Assembly: GCF_946479965.1 (NCBI RefSeq)
Contig: NZ_CAMLHX010000027.1
Span: 1-55,130 of the forward strand
Origin: an uncultured Mucilaginibacter sp.
GTDB lineage: Bacteria > Bacteroidota > Bacteroidia > Sphingobacteriales > Sphingobacteriaceae
Direction: 5' to 3'
DNA: 55,130 bases
Positions 24,390 through 32,633 of the stretch are shown in pieces. A model generated the notes under the pieces. The model ran no database searches and was not told the origin of the DNA. It saw nothing but the letters and a program-made list of their open reading frames with translations. Positions within the stretch are counted from its first letter, which is position 1; every line of letters begins with the position of its first letter. Made by a program: the position numbers and the translations under genes.

Positions 24390-25871
24390 TCAAGCTTTCA
24401 GTGTTGCCTTTTTTGCTGTTGATGTAATAAACAAGCCTATAAAAGTTATCAGGCCGTTTACAAGTATAAGTTCGTTATCAAAGGTATAACCAAAAAGCGC
24501 CGTTGAGTGCGAGCTAAGGTAATAACATATTGCGGGCGATATCACACAAATAAATGGCACCAACTTATCCCTTACCTGTCTGGCACCCATAAATAAGCCA
24601 AACGAGTACAGACCCAGCAACGGCCCGTAGGTGTAGGATGCTACTTTGAAAATAGCGTTTACTACCGCCGCATCGTTAATAGCGTTAAAAACAACTATTG
24701 TCAACAGCAGCAAAACCGAGAAACCGATGTGAACATAATGCCGTGTGGCAACATTCTGTTTGCTGTTAGCATCTTTGCCTTTGTTGAAGTTTAAAAAGTC
24801 AACACAAAAGGAAGTGGTAAGGGCTGTAAGTGCCGAATCTGTTGTGGCAAAGGTAGCGGCTGTAAGGCCAAGCATAAAAACAATAGCCGGAATAAGACCC
24901 AAATATTGCAGCGCGATGGTAGGGTAGAGGTAATCCGTTTTTTCAACAGTAACGCCATATTTTGCAGCATACATGTACAACATAGCACCAACGCACAAAA
25001 AGAAGATATTGATCACAACAAACACGCCGGTAAAGCTGAACATGTTTTTTTGCGCTTCGCCGATATTTTTTAAACTGAGATTTTTTTGCATCAGATCCTG
25101 ATCCAAACCGACCATACCAATGGTGATGAACATGCCGCCTATAAACTGTTTACCAATATGAAAATGGCTGGTCATGAAATCATCAAAGAAAAATATTTTT
25201 GAGTAACTGCTATTCTTAACCGCTTCAACCGCCTCAAAAACACTCATATCCAGGCTTCGACAGATAAAGTAAATAGAAAGGAAAACAGATGATACCAGGA
25301 AAAGCGTTTGCAAGCTATCTGTTATTATAATGGTTTTGAGGCCGCCTTTAAAAGTGTAGGCCCATATTAGCAGCAAGCAGATTATAACGGTACCCACAAA
25401 GGGTATGTGGTAATGATCAAATATAAACAGCTGTAAAACAATAACTACCAGGTATAACCTAAAGGCTGACCCAATGGTTCGGCTTAGCAAAAATATGCCG
25501 GCAGCAGTTTTATAGCTCCACGTGCCTAAAGCATGCTCAATATAACTATAGATCGAAGTGAGCTTCATGCGGTAGTACAACGGTAGCAACACTGTAGCGA
25601 CAATTATAAATCCCGCTGCATTGCCCAAAATGAACTGAAAGTATGCAAATTGATCGCCGCTTGGTGCGCCAACCTTGCCGGGTACCGAAATAAAGGTTAC
25701 ACCGCTAAGCGCGGTACCTATCATACCAAAGGCTACTAAATACCATTTTGAGTTGCGGTTGGCTACAAAGAAGGTATCATTATCGGCCGATTTGCGTGAC
25801 GTGAGCCACGAAATTACGAGCAGTACAAGGAAGTAACCAATAATGAAAGATAATAATATACCAGACGACAT
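24390..25871 (-). CDS. Sodium:solute symporter family protein
   Basis: A 493-residue membrane protein with about 13 helices of the SSS/SLC5 family. Family marks are SADNDTFFVANRNSKWYLVA after TM1, GMIGTALSGVTFISVPG in TM2 and the core ATFATTDSALTALTTSFCVDF near residue 340, which holds the Na+-site serines and threonines. Family members import sugars, amino acids, vitamins or other organic solutes with Na+; the substrate cannot be told. The start is 11 bp from the neighbouring repeat-flanked cassette (25883-26363), which separates it from recR. Confidence 0.9.
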   Translation of the reverse strand: MSSGILLSFIIGYFLVLLVISWLTSRKSADNDTFFVANRNSKWYLVAFGMIGTALSGVTFISVPGKVGAPSGDQFAYFQFILGNAAGFIIVATVLLPLYYRMKLTSIYSYIEHALGTWSYKTAAGIFLLSRTIGSAFRLYLVVIVLQLFIFDHYHIPFVGTVIICLLLIWAYTFKGGLKTIIITDSLQTLFLVSSVFLSIYFICRSLDMSVFEAVEAVKNSSYSKIFFFDDFMTSHFHIGKQFIGGMFITIGMVGLDQDLMQKNLSLKNIGEAQKNMFSFTGVFVVINIFFLCVGAMLYMYAAKYGVTVEKTDYLYPTIALQYLGLIPAIVFMLGLTAATFATTDSALTALTTSFCVDFLNFNKGKDANSKQNVATRHYVHIGFSVLLLLTIVVFNAINDAAVVNAIFKVASYTYGPLLGLYSFGLFMGARQVRDKLVPFICVISPAICYYLSSHSTALFGYTFDNELILVNGLITFIGLFITSTAKKATLKA

Positions 25872-25880
25872 GATTGTTTT

Positions 25881-26273
25881 TTAGTCCGGAAGTCGGAAAG
25901 TCCGAAAGTCCGGAAGATTAATTTTTAAAGAGTTTCTGAGCCCGTTTAGCATTACTAAAATTTCTTCGCAATGAGCATATACACTCACGAACTTCTCATC
26001 ATTTATCAAATTACGTTTTTTTGCAAGATACAAACAACCCACAACTTCAATATCTGAACGCAAGGCATAACCTAAAAATTTATTAAACTCGGCATTTGAT
26101 TGACCTGTAGAACCTTCAGCAATATTTAGCCAAATCGAATCAGCGGCACGTTTTATTTGTGATGTAAGTATAAATAGCTCTTCCTTTGGAAAGGAACGCG
26201 TTAATTCATGAATATCATAACTTAGGTCGACAGCCTTTTGCCAAACCAATAGTTTTTCAAATTTAAATGCCAT
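25881..26273 (-). CDS. Four-helix-bundle protein (23S rRNA IVS / S23 family)
   Basis: A 130-residue protein of the family first seen in 23S rRNA intervening sequences. The opening FKFEKLLVWQKAVDLSYDIHELTRSFPKEELF, then LTSQIKRAADSIWLNIAEGSTGQ and GYALRSDIEVVGCLYLAKKRNLI, are the standard family blocks and form four helices. No catalytic site is known; members are thought to bind nucleic acid or to pair with mobile DNA. The C-terminus (LPDFRTFRLPD) is encoded by the cassette's repeat arm and so is not part of the normal fold. The gene is enclosed by the 36-bp inverted ends described for 25883-26363. Confidence 0.88.
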   Translation of the reverse strand: MAFKFEKLLVWQKAVDLSYDIHELTRSFPKEELFILTSQIKRAADSIWLNIAEGSTGQSNAEFNKFLGYALRSDIEVVGCLYLAKKRNLINDEKFVSVYAHCEEILVMLNGLRNSLKINLPDFRTFRLPD

Positions 26274-26363
26274 TTTGATGAGATTTAGGACAAGTTATAG
26301 ATATCAGAAGTACATTCCAAATTAAACATCTTCCGGACTTTCGGACTTCCCGACTTCCGGACT
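25883..26363. mobile_element. Four-helix-bundle cassette with 36-bp inverted ends
   Basis: The arms 25883-25918 and 26328-26363 are inverted copies of each other, matching at 35 of 36 positions. Each arm consists of four tandem octamers (AGTCCGGA, AGTCGGAA, AGTCCGAA, AGTCCGGA) plus AGAT. They enclose one gene, the four-helix-bundle protein, whose last codons and stop lie in the left arm. The unit sits between the symporter gene and recR and looks like an inserted cassette. No transposase is present. Confidence 0.6.
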
Positions 26364-26369
26364 ATTCCC

Positions 26370-26377
26370 TATCTTCG
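26370..26377 (+). promoter_or_regulatory. -7 box of recR
   Basis: TATCTTCG resembles the Bacteroidota -7 box TAnnTTTG and lies 5 bases before the recR ATG, so the mRNA is nearly leaderless. The -33 region would fall inside the right arm of the cassette (26328-26363). Confidence 0.5.
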
Positions 26378-26381
26378 CAAT

Positions 26382-26999
26382 ATGAATTTCTCATCCAAGC
26401 TTTTGGAAAACGCTGTTGCCGAATTTGCTAAGCTACCGGGAGTAGGGCAAAAAACCGCGCTGCGTTTGGTTTTGCACCTGCTTAATCAAAACAAGCAGGA
26501 GGTAGAGCAATTCAGTCATGCCATCACCAAACTACGTAACGAAATTCAATTTTGCGCCCGTTGCCATAATATATCAGATCAGGCAATATGTGAGATATGT
26601 TCATCGCCTAAACGCGATGCCGGCGTTATATGTGTTGTTGAGGATACGCGCGATGTAATGGCTATTGAGAATACCAGTCAGTTTAACGGTTTATATCATG
26701 TGTTGGGTGGATTGATATCGCCTATGGATGGTGTCGGTCCGGGGGATCTGCAGGTTGATTCTCTTATAGAACGATTGAACGATGGCGAGGTTAAAGAAGT
26801 GATCTTTGCCCTTAGCGCTACCATGGAGGGAGATACCACTATCTTCTATCTGCATAAAAAATTAAAGCATTTCAATATAAACATTTCAACTATTGCCCGT
26901 GGCATAGCATTTGGGGGTGAGTTAGAGTACGTTGATGAGATCACTTTAGGGAGGTCTATCGTAACGCGTGTCCCGTATGAAAACTCATTAACCAAGTAG
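26382..26999 (+). CDS. recR: Recombination mediator RecR
   Basis: A DNA-repair protein that works with RecF/RecO to load RecA at gaps, 205 residues, the usual length. Visible parts are the helix-hairpin-helix (KLPGVGQKTALRLVLHLL), the C4 zinc finger (CARCHNISDQAICEIC, residues about 58-73) and the Toprim domain (GVICVVEDTRDVMAIE). It ends with a Walker-like GIAFGGELEYVDEITLGRSI. It is the first gene of a run with the glycosyltransferase (1 bp gap) and the SDR (overlap). The repeat cassette upstream has probably changed its promoter. Confidence 0.95.
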   Translation: MNFSSKLLENAVAEFAKLPGVGQKTALRLVLHLLNQNKQEVEQFSHAITKLRNEIQFCARCHNISDQAICEICSSPKRDAGVICVVEDTRDVMAIENTSQFNGLYHVLGGLISPMDGVGPGDLQVDSLIERLNDGEVKEVIFALSATMEGDTTIFYLHKKLKHFNINISTIARGIAFGGELEYVDEITLGRSIVTRVPYENSLTK

Positions 27000-27000
27000 T

Positions 27001-27834
27001 ATGAAATTATCTGTAGTTGTAGTAAATCATAACAGATGTGATCTGTTAAAACTTACACTTAATTCTTTAATAAAATCCGCCAACGGCGTTGATAATGAAG
27101 TAATTGTTGTAGATAATGCATCTACAGATAATACTGTTGATATACTTACTGCCGATTACCCGCAGTTTAGGGTTATAACTAACAAAGTTAATGAGGGGAT
27201 AGCCAAAGCAGCTAACCGGGGTATACAAGCCTCAAGGGGTGAGTATATTTTATTGGTCAATGCTGATGTTATTTTAGGAAAAGAGACCTTAGAAAAGGTC
27301 ACTGCCTATATGAATGAGCATGAGGACGTTAGCGGCTTGGGCGTGCGTATGTTAGGGCCGCAGGGCGCATTTCTTCCGGAATCAAATCGCGGCCTTACCA
27401 AACCATGGATAAGCTTCTTTAAACTTACCGGACTTGCAAAACATTTCCCCAAATCGCGCCTAACTAACCGCAACAACAAAGAATGGGTTCAGGAGTTCCA
27501 AACTTCTGAGATTGATATTCTGAACGGTGCGTTTATGTTGGTTCGCAGAAATGTGTTTAATGAGATAGGCGGCTTTGATGAACGTTTTCAATTATATGGT
27601 TATGATATTGATCTATCCTACCGTATGCGTTTGGCTGGCTTTAAAAACTACTATTATCCAAAAACGTATATCATCAACTTTAAAAGTCAGTACATTCCTA
27701 AATTTAGCTGGGCTTTCATAAAGCATTTTTATGGTGCTATGTTTATCTTCGCCTCCAAGTACCTGTTTAAATTGCCTGAAATAAAAGTACCGGGCATACA
27801 GATGTACCCGGCACAATATGAAGTTGAACGATAA
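27001..27834 (+). CDS. Glycosyltransferase family 2
   Basis: A 277-residue GT-A fold protein. It begins with SVVVVNHNRCDLLKLTLNSL and VIVVDNASTDNTVDIL, the nucleotide-sugar site. The usual D-x-D region reads LLVNADVIL (Asn-Ala-Asp). A later part, FMLVRRNVFNEIGGFDERF.LYG.DIDLSYRM, is the acceptor-side ED-type motif and fits rhamnosyl-type GT2 enzymes. It probably acts on envelope or exopolysaccharide on the cytoplasmic side. The start is one base after recR, and the end overlaps the SDR gene by 17 bases. Confidence 0.9.
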   Translation: MKLSVVVVNHNRCDLLKLTLNSLIKSANGVDNEVIVVDNASTDNTVDILTADYPQFRVITNKVNEGIAKAANRGIQASRGEYILLVNADVILGKETLEKVTAYMNEHEDVSGLGVRMLGPQGAFLPESNRGLTKPWISFFKLTGLAKHFPKSRLTNRNNKEWVQEFQTSEIDILNGAFMLVRRNVFNEIGGFDERFQLYGYDIDLSYRMRLAGFKNYYYPKTYIINFKSQYIPKFSWAFIKHFYGAMFIFASKYLFKLPEIKVPGIQMYPAQYEVER

Positions 27835-28633
27835 AACAGTTATTATAACCGGTGCCTCTTCAGGCATCGGAAAAGCATTAGCTACTGAATTTGCCAAACG
27901 GGGTGCTAACCTTGTTTTAGGTGCGCGTCAATATGTAACACTTTGCGAAATAGCGCAATCGCTTGAACAGCAATATAACGTAAAGGCTGTAGCAGTGCAG
28001 TGTGATGTAGTTTCAGAAACTGATTGTGAGCACTTAATTAAACAAGCCGTTTTAACATTTGGTAAAATTGATGTATTGGTAAACAATGCCGGTATATCAA
28101 TGCGTGCGCTGTTTAAAGATACTGATGTGCAGGTGCTTAAATCGCTGATGGATGTTAATTTTTGGGGGATGGTGTACTGTACTAAGTATGCGATGCCTGA
28201 GCTACTGAAAAGTAAAGGGACCGTAGTGGGCGTATCTTCCATTGCGGGATACAAGGGTTTACCCGGACGTATAGGTTATTCCGCGTCAAAGTTTGCAATG
28301 AATGGGTTTTTAGATGCATTAAGGGTGGAAAATTTGAAAACAGGTGTGCATGTGCTTACTGCTTGTCCTGGTTTTACAGCTTCAAATATCCGCAATACAG
28401 CGCTTAACAAAGACGGCGTTCAGCAAGGGGAAAGCACACTTCATGAAGAAAAAATGATGACCACCGAACAAGTTGCGATTATTATTGCCGATGGAGTTGA
28501 GAACAGATCGCGCACATTAATTATGACCGGCCAGGGTAAGTTAACCGTATTACTCAGTAAGATATTTCCTGCTTTACTTGATAAACTGGTTTACAACGTG
28601 TTTGCCAAAGAGAAAGATGCCTTGCTAAAATAA
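27818..28633 (+). CDS. Short-chain dehydrogenase/reductase
   Basis: A 271-residue NAD(P)-dependent oxidoreductase with TGASSGIGKALA near residue 11, NNAGIS, and the active-site Ser/Tyr/Lys (GVSSIAGYKGLPGRIGYSASK). An odd point is the N-terminal run LVLGARQYVTLCEIAQSL: the arginine after LGA fits NADP use. Downstream, TACPGFTASNIRN and a hydrophobic C-terminus (LSKIFPALLDKLVYNVF) suggest a membrane-near enzyme of the DltE/fatty-acyl-like type. It overlaps the glycosyltransferase by 17 bases and is likely translated with it. Confidence 0.9.
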   Translation: MKLNDKTVIITGASSGIGKALATEFAKRGANLVLGARQYVTLCEIAQSLEQQYNVKAVAVQCDVVSETDCEHLIKQAVLTFGKIDVLVNNAGISMRALFKDTDVQVLKSLMDVNFWGMVYCTKYAMPELLKSKGTVVGVSSIAGYKGLPGRIGYSASKFAMNGFLDALRVENLKTGVHVLTACPGFTASNIRNTALNKDGVQQGESTLHEEKMMTTEQVAIIIADGVENRSRTLIMTGQGKLTVLLSKIFPALLDKLVYNVFAKEKDALLK

Positions 28634-28640
28634 CTAAGCG

Positions 28641-28958
28641 CTAAGATTGTTGATACTTATAATGCAGACGCTTTAAAGTTTCCTCGGAAGCTTCATCACT
28701 TGAGGCCCCGTAACCCGCCACCAATATACCTTTTACGCCCGATGGTGACGCCAGAGCATAGACAGTCGCTTCGTCTCCGGGATCGGTTTGTCCTTCGTAA
28801 CGGTAGACGTCTACGATCTCAAACTCGTCGGCGGTGTAGGCTTGTTCACCCACCAGTAATTGGTTTTGTTTAAGATTAAAGTCGCAGGTAAAGCCTTGTT
28901 TGCGTAGTTGCTCTATGGCTTCGGATACGGTGGCATAGTGAAATTTTTGTTTTTCCAT
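28641..28958 (-). CDS. Conserved hypothetical protein
   Basis: A 105-residue acidic protein. It contains YATVSEAIEQLRKQGFTCDFNL and a repeated beta pattern (EFEIVDVYRYEGQTDPGDEATVYALAS). Similar short Bacteroidota proteins are often mislabelled phosphoribosylpyrophosphate synthetase, though it is far too short for that enzyme and has no PRPP motif. It has no signal peptide or membrane helix. It lies between the SDR and prmC on the minus strand; no function is assigned. Confidence 0.65.
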   Translation of the reverse strand: MEKQKFHYATVSEAIEQLRKQGFTCDFNLKQNQLLVGEQAYTADEFEIVDVYRYEGQTDPGDEATVYALASPSGVKGILVAGYGASSDEASEETLKRLHYKYQQS

Positions 28959-28993
28959 GGCAGGTAATTTAGAATCATAAATCTACAAAAATA

Positions 28994-29851
28994 TTATAAG
29001 ACTGCCTTTATCATCCGGTCGCGACCACTCATATCTTTTCGTAACTCAACCTGCTTAAATTGTTTGTCTTTTAACATTTCCACGGTCTCATTTCCATAGC
29101 TTTCGTTTATCTCAAAAAATAATAAGCCGCCCTCAACCAGTTTTTCGACCGCTAAGTCTGCTATTGCTTTGTAAAACAATAACGGATCATCCTGCGAAAC
29201 AAATAATGCCGTGTGCGGCTCAAAATCCGTAACGTTGGTATGCATTAGGTCTTTGTCTGCAGGAGTAACGTAGGGTGGATTGGATATGATGATGTTATAG
29301 GTGTGTGTTTTAAGTTGCGAGTTGTGTAAGTTGAGGATATCCCCTTCAATGAAATCAACTTCCATATCATTCAACTCTGCGTTTTGTTTAGCTGTTATTA
29401 ATGCCCCAGCTGATATATCCATAGCCCATACATTGGCGTCCGGCAAATTCTTCCTTAAGCTGATTGCAATGCAGCCGCTGCCGGTGCCTACGTCTAAGAT
29501 ATTAATAGCTGATCCCGGCAGATCGCTGTTTAACACCCATTCTACTAGTTCTTCGGTTTCCGGCCGTGGGATCAATACTGAGGGATTTACTTTAAAGGGT
29601 AATCCGTAAAATTCAGTGTGCCCAATTACATACTGCAGAGGTTTGCCGGTTGTCAATTCTTCTAAAAACTGCTTTGCTTTTTTTTGTTGATCTGCATTGA
29701 GCACCAATTCCGGGAACGCCTTTAAATAAGCACCAGACTGTGTAGTTAGTTCTTTCAGCACCGTTAGGGCTATGGCATCGGCTTCCCGGGCATCATACAA
29801 TGACTTTAATTGCACACGATACCCAGCAAATACATCTTTAACCGTTTCCAT
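28994..29851 (-). CDS. prmC: Release factor glutamine methyltransferase
   Basis: N5-glutamine methyltransferase acting on the GGQ motif of RF1/RF2, 285 residues from the ATG at 29851 (METVKDVF); five more codons are open upstream. The SAM site is LDVGTGSGCIAISL with DANVWAMDIS, and the glutamine-binding motif is NPPY (IIISNPPYVTPADKD). The N-terminal helical domain (YLKAFPELVLNADQQKKAKQ) binds the release factor. It is divergent from ribD with about 34 bp between the two starts, so they share one regulatory spot. Confidence 0.94.
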   Translation of the reverse strand: METVKDVFAGYRVQLKSLYDAREADAIALTVLKELTTQSGAYLKAFPELVLNADQQKKAKQFLEELTTGKPLQYVIGHTEFYGLPFKVNPSVLIPRPETEELVEWVLNSDLPGSAINILDVGTGSGCIAISLRKNLPDANVWAMDISAGALITAKQNAELNDMEVDFIEGDILNLHNSQLKTHTYNIIISNPPYVTPADKDLMHTNVTDFEPHTALFVSQDDPLLFYKAIADLAVEKLVEGGLLFFEINESYGNETVEMLKDKQFKQVELRKDMSGRDRMIKAVL

Positions 29852-29873
29852 AGCGCAAAGTAACATAAAAAGC

Positions 29874-29881
29874 TACTTTTG
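29874..29881 (+). promoter_or_regulatory. -7 box of ribD
   Basis: TACTTTTG matches TAnnTTTG and ends 4 bases before the ribD ATG at 29886, so the transcript is probably leaderless or nearly so. It also explains why the upstream in-frame starts are not used. Confidence 0.5.
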
Positions 29882-29885
29882 TACC

Positions 29886-30932
29886 ATGCCGACCGACGAA
29901 TTGTATATGCGCCGCTGCCTTGACCTTGCCGCTTTGGGTAGGGGTATGGTTAGTCCTAACCCTATGGTTGGCGCGGTTATAGTTCATAATTGCAAAATAA
30001 TAGGTGCGGGGTACCATAAAAAATACGGCGGGCCGCATGCAGAGGTTAATGCTGTAAACAACGTGCTCAAGCACTTTGAGAATGCCGAAGAGCTTTTTCA
30101 TGATGCCACTATCTACGTTTCCTTAGAACCCTGCGCCCACTATGGTAAAACGCCACCATGTGCAGATCTGATTATCAAACACCGCATCCCAAAAGTAGTA
30201 ATTGGCTGCCGCGATCCGTTTGACCAGGTGGATGGTAAGGGCATAGAGAAGCTGCAAGCAGTAGGAATAGAGGTTGTTATAGGCGTATTGGAACAGGAAT
30301 GCCGCGATCTCAACCGCCGGTTCTTTACCCGCGTACAGAAGCACCGCCCCTATATTATTTTGAAGTGGGCGCAAACTGCTGACGGTTTCTTCGCACCGGA
30401 TGATAAGAACCAGTTCTGGATAACCGGCCCTGAGTCACAGAAGTTGGTGCACCAATGGCGGACGGAGGAGGACGCGGTATTGGTAGGCAAGAATACTGCC
30501 GCTATTGATAATCCGCAATTGAATGTGCGTTATGCGGAGGGTCGTGACCCCAAGCGGGTTGTTATTGACCGCAGGCTTGAACTCGACCCCGCTTTACGCC
30601 TGTTTGATCAATCTGTTGAGACCATTGTGTTTAATGAGATGAAGACCGAGGTGAAGGGTAAAAACAAGTTTATAGCCTTAGAGGATTTTGACCGCTACGT
30701 GCCCCAGTATATGATGTACCAACTGTATTTGCAGGATGTCCAGTCTGTTATAGTGGAGGGCGGGGCCGCTACCTTACGCTCATTTATTGAGGCAGGGCTG
30801 TGGGACGAAGCACGCATATTCACAGGCAATGCTGTTTTAAAAAGGGGCATACCCGCGCCACAGATCAGCGGTACAAAAGGTGATGAGATCCAGTCGGGTG
30901 ATGACCTGTTGGAGATTTGGTATAACGAATAG
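29886..30932 (+). CDS. ribD: Bifunctional riboflavin deaminase/reductase RibD
   Basis: The riboflavin pathway enzyme that deaminates the diaminopyrimidine and then reduces it, 348 residues from the ATG at 29886. The zinc deaminase part is PNPMVGAVIV, then GPHAEVNAV and SLEPCAHYGKTPPCADL (His, Glu and two Cys). The reductase part starts at about residue 150 (RPYIILKWAQTADGF) and has DAVLVGKNTAAIDNPQLNVR and VIVEGGAATLRSFIEAGLWDE. It is the first of two genes, the second being a YigZ-like gene 9 bp later. No other rib gene is in the window. Confidence 0.95.
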   Translation: MPTDELYMRRCLDLAALGRGMVSPNPMVGAVIVHNCKIIGAGYHKKYGGPHAEVNAVNNVLKHFENAEELFHDATIYVSLEPCAHYGKTPPCADLIIKHRIPKVVIGCRDPFDQVDGKGIEKLQAVGIEVVIGVLEQECRDLNRRFFTRVQKHRPYIILKWAQTADGFFAPDDKNQFWITGPESQKLVHQWRTEEDAVLVGKNTAAIDNPQLNVRYAEGRDPKRVVIDRRLELDPALRLFDQSVETIVFNEMKTEVKGKNKFIALEDFDRYVPQYMMYQLYLQDVQSVIVEGGAATLRSFIEAGLWDEARIFTGNAVLKRGIPAPQISGTKGDEIQSGDDLLEIWYNE

Positions 30933-30941
30933 CCTTGCTGT

Positions 30942-31556
30942 ATGCTGTTTGACGACACCTATTTAACTATACTAGTCCCTTCTGAAGGCGTATTCCGTGA
31001 TCGTGGCAGCAAGTTCCTGGCTTATACTTACCCAATCACTTCTGAAGCTGAGATCAAAGACCTCGTAACTCATTTAAAGGCCGAACACCCCAAAGCACGC
31101 CACCATTGCTGGGCCATGCGGCTAGGTACGGATAGATCGGTATTCCGCATTAATGATGACGGGGAACCATCCGGCACCGCCGGCAGACCCATACTGAACG
31201 TGCTGCTCTCCCGCGAAGTTACCAATGTGCTGGTGGTTGTGGTACGCTATTTTGGCGGTACGCTGCTGGGCGTTCCGGGACTGATCAACGCTTATAAACT
31301 GGCCACTATTGATGCATTAGACAACGCTACTGTTATTGAAAAGAGCGTTCAGGACGTATATAGGCTACAGTTTAGCCATGAAATGATGAACGATGTAATG
31401 CGTTTGATCAAGGAAAATAACCTGGCCATTTTGGGCCAGGAGTTCGATAATCTATGCAGCTTGCAGGTGGCCATACGCAAAACGAGGGTTAATGAAGTTT
31501 TAGGAAAACTCGAGAAACTCCGCGGGCTTCAAATAGAATACCTCCATACCATCTGA
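30942..31556 (+). CDS. YigZ/IMPACT-family protein
   Basis: A 204-residue protein of the UPF0029/YigZ family. The N-terminal IMPACT domain has RGSKFLAYTYPITSEAEI, ARHHCWAMRLG, DDGEPSGTAGRPIL and VVVVRYFGGTLLGVPGLI, the strongest family blocks. The C-terminal domain is a short ferredoxin-like fold (about residues 140-204). Bacterial members are cytoplasmic and of uncertain role; the eukaryotic relative acts in Gcn2 control. It follows ribD by 9 bp and is likely co-transcribed. Confidence 0.9.
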   Translation: MLFDDTYLTILVPSEGVFRDRGSKFLAYTYPITSEAEIKDLVTHLKAEHPKARHHCWAMRLGTDRSVFRINDDGEPSGTAGRPILNVLLSREVTNVLVVVVRYFGGTLLGVPGLINAYKLATIDALDNATVIEKSVQDVYRLQFSHEMMNDVMRLIKENNLAILGQEFDNLCSLQVAIRKTRVNEVLGKLEKLRGLQIEYLHTI

Positions 31557-31719
31557 AGAAAAACGGGGTGATCCAAAATAAATGCGTTACCAAAAAATCA
31601 AATACGTAATTTGTTGAATATTAATCGGTTATCTCTTTAATGTGAAACTACTTATTCGTCAGAAAAATTAGCTGTGGGTTGGTTGTAAATTATTGATTAT
31701 AAGCATATTGTGAAAGGCT

Positions 31720-31745
31720 AAAAATGGCGATTTTTTGCCATTTTT
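31720..31745. terminator. Intrinsic terminator-like hairpin
   Basis: AAAAATGGC (31720-31728) pairs perfectly with GCCATTTTT (31737-31745) across an 8-base T-rich loop. The T run follows on the plus strand and the A run mirrors it on the minus. It may end both the ribD unit and the minus-strand gene at 31839. Confidence 0.6.
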
Positions 31746-31827
31746 TGGATCAGTTTGGATCACTTTTGGATCACCTTAGCAACACAATAGCAACAGTTTA
31801 GCAACACTTTTGCAACAGCTTGGATCA
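31745..31827. repeat. Helically phased 11-bp repeat array
   Basis: Three copies of TTGGATCA start at 31745, 31755 and 31766. Four copies of AGCAACA (one TGCAACA) start at 31778, 31789, 31800 and 31811, exactly 11 bp apart. A final TTGGATCA starts at 31820. The units lie almost all at one helical turn. The 11-bp step is not a multiple of three, so the repeat is not coding. It lies in the 31557-31838 gap between convergent genes. Confidence 0.7.
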
Positions 31828-31838
31828 TCGTCCTAAAA

Positions 31839-32084
31839 CTATTTCGAAGTGAGATTGAATGTACCTAAGTCCGTAAATCTGAAATCGGGAATTATACTAA
31901 AGCCATCAGCTTCAGTTGTTACGTGAGAAAACCCTGCGAAAGACTTCTCTATCTGAACAACATAAAACTCGTCGTCAAACCAAATGTCGATCATTATGCA
32001 GCCAGAAGGAAACTCATGTATTTCATGTTTTATTCCCTTACTCTTTAGATAAGAAATTGTGTAATCGCTAATATCTTCGATCAT
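31839..32084 (-). CDS. Hypothetical small protein
   Basis: An 81-residue acidic protein (MIEDISDYTISYLKSKGIKH, then CIMIDIWFDDEFYVVQIEK) with alternating beta-like stretches and no signal or membrane segment. It resembles small immunity-type or unknown Bacteroidota proteins only in composition. It starts 12 bp downstream of the membrane protein gene on the same strand. Function unknown. Confidence 0.55.
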   Translation of the reverse strand: MIEDISDYTISYLKSKGIKHEIHEFPSGCIMIDIWFDDEFYVVQIEKSFAGFSHVTTEADGFSIIPDFRFTDLGTFNLTSK

Positions 32085-32096
32085 AGTTTATAAATG

Positions 32097-32561
32097 CTAA
32101 TACGGATAATACCTTTCCTCTTCCGGTCCCAATTTACGTCGCCATAAAAATAATATCAAACTACCAAGCATGGTGCAAATTATGCTGGCGAGCCACAGCC
32201 AGTAGCCGGGCTTGTATTCGGTTATGTAGCTCACGTTACCCGGTTTCTGATCGGCTATTTCCTTAAACAGCATAAATGATGAGGAAATGAGGGCGGCGGC
32301 AATGCTACAGTAAAAAGCTTTTTTGACGTCCTTCTCCAAAAACCACCAGGCTGCCCAAAGCATCGGGTTAGCATACCAGGTCATACCCGCCATGCTTAAA
32401 ATGCCTCCGATGGCTCCTAACGCTACTATGGTTAAACCGTTCCAATTATCGCCGCATCTGCTCATGGTGCAAAAACCTTGTTGTGTGAGCGATAAAAAAT
32501 AAAGCAGAATCCCGATAGCGTAAACTATCTTGAGTGCGATGTTATAAGGTTTGTTTTGCAT
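32097..32561 (-). CDS. Hypothetical membrane protein
   Basis: A 154-residue protein with four predicted membrane helices (about 8-24, 43-61, 75-93 and 122-142). Two conserved-looking cysteine sites lie in the first loop (QQGFCTMSRCGDNW) and the C-terminus is basic (LWRRKLGPEEERY). I do not recognise a family. It is probably transcribed with the small gene 31839-32084. Confidence 0.6.
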   Translation of the reverse strand: MQNKPYNIALKIVYAIGILLYFLSLTQQGFCTMSRCGDNWNGLTIVALGAIGGILSMAGMTWYANPMLWAAWWFLEKDVKKAFYCSIAAALISSSFMLFKEIADQKPGNVSYITEYKPGYWLWLASIICTMLGSLILFLWRRKLGPEEERYYPY

Positions 32562-32633
32562 TTAATCAGGTAGGTAAAGCTAACTAAAAACTTGGTTAGT
32601 ATGCAATAGGGGCAATATTTTTAGTTATCTCCC

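Noticed and set aside
25883..25918. CRISPR-like repeats in the octamer arms and at 36670-36701
   Set aside because: The units are 8 bases with no spacers and no cas genes are in the window.
31557..31838. A short protein encoded by the phased repeat array
   Set aside because: The 11-bp period shifts frame with each unit and all frames contain stops.
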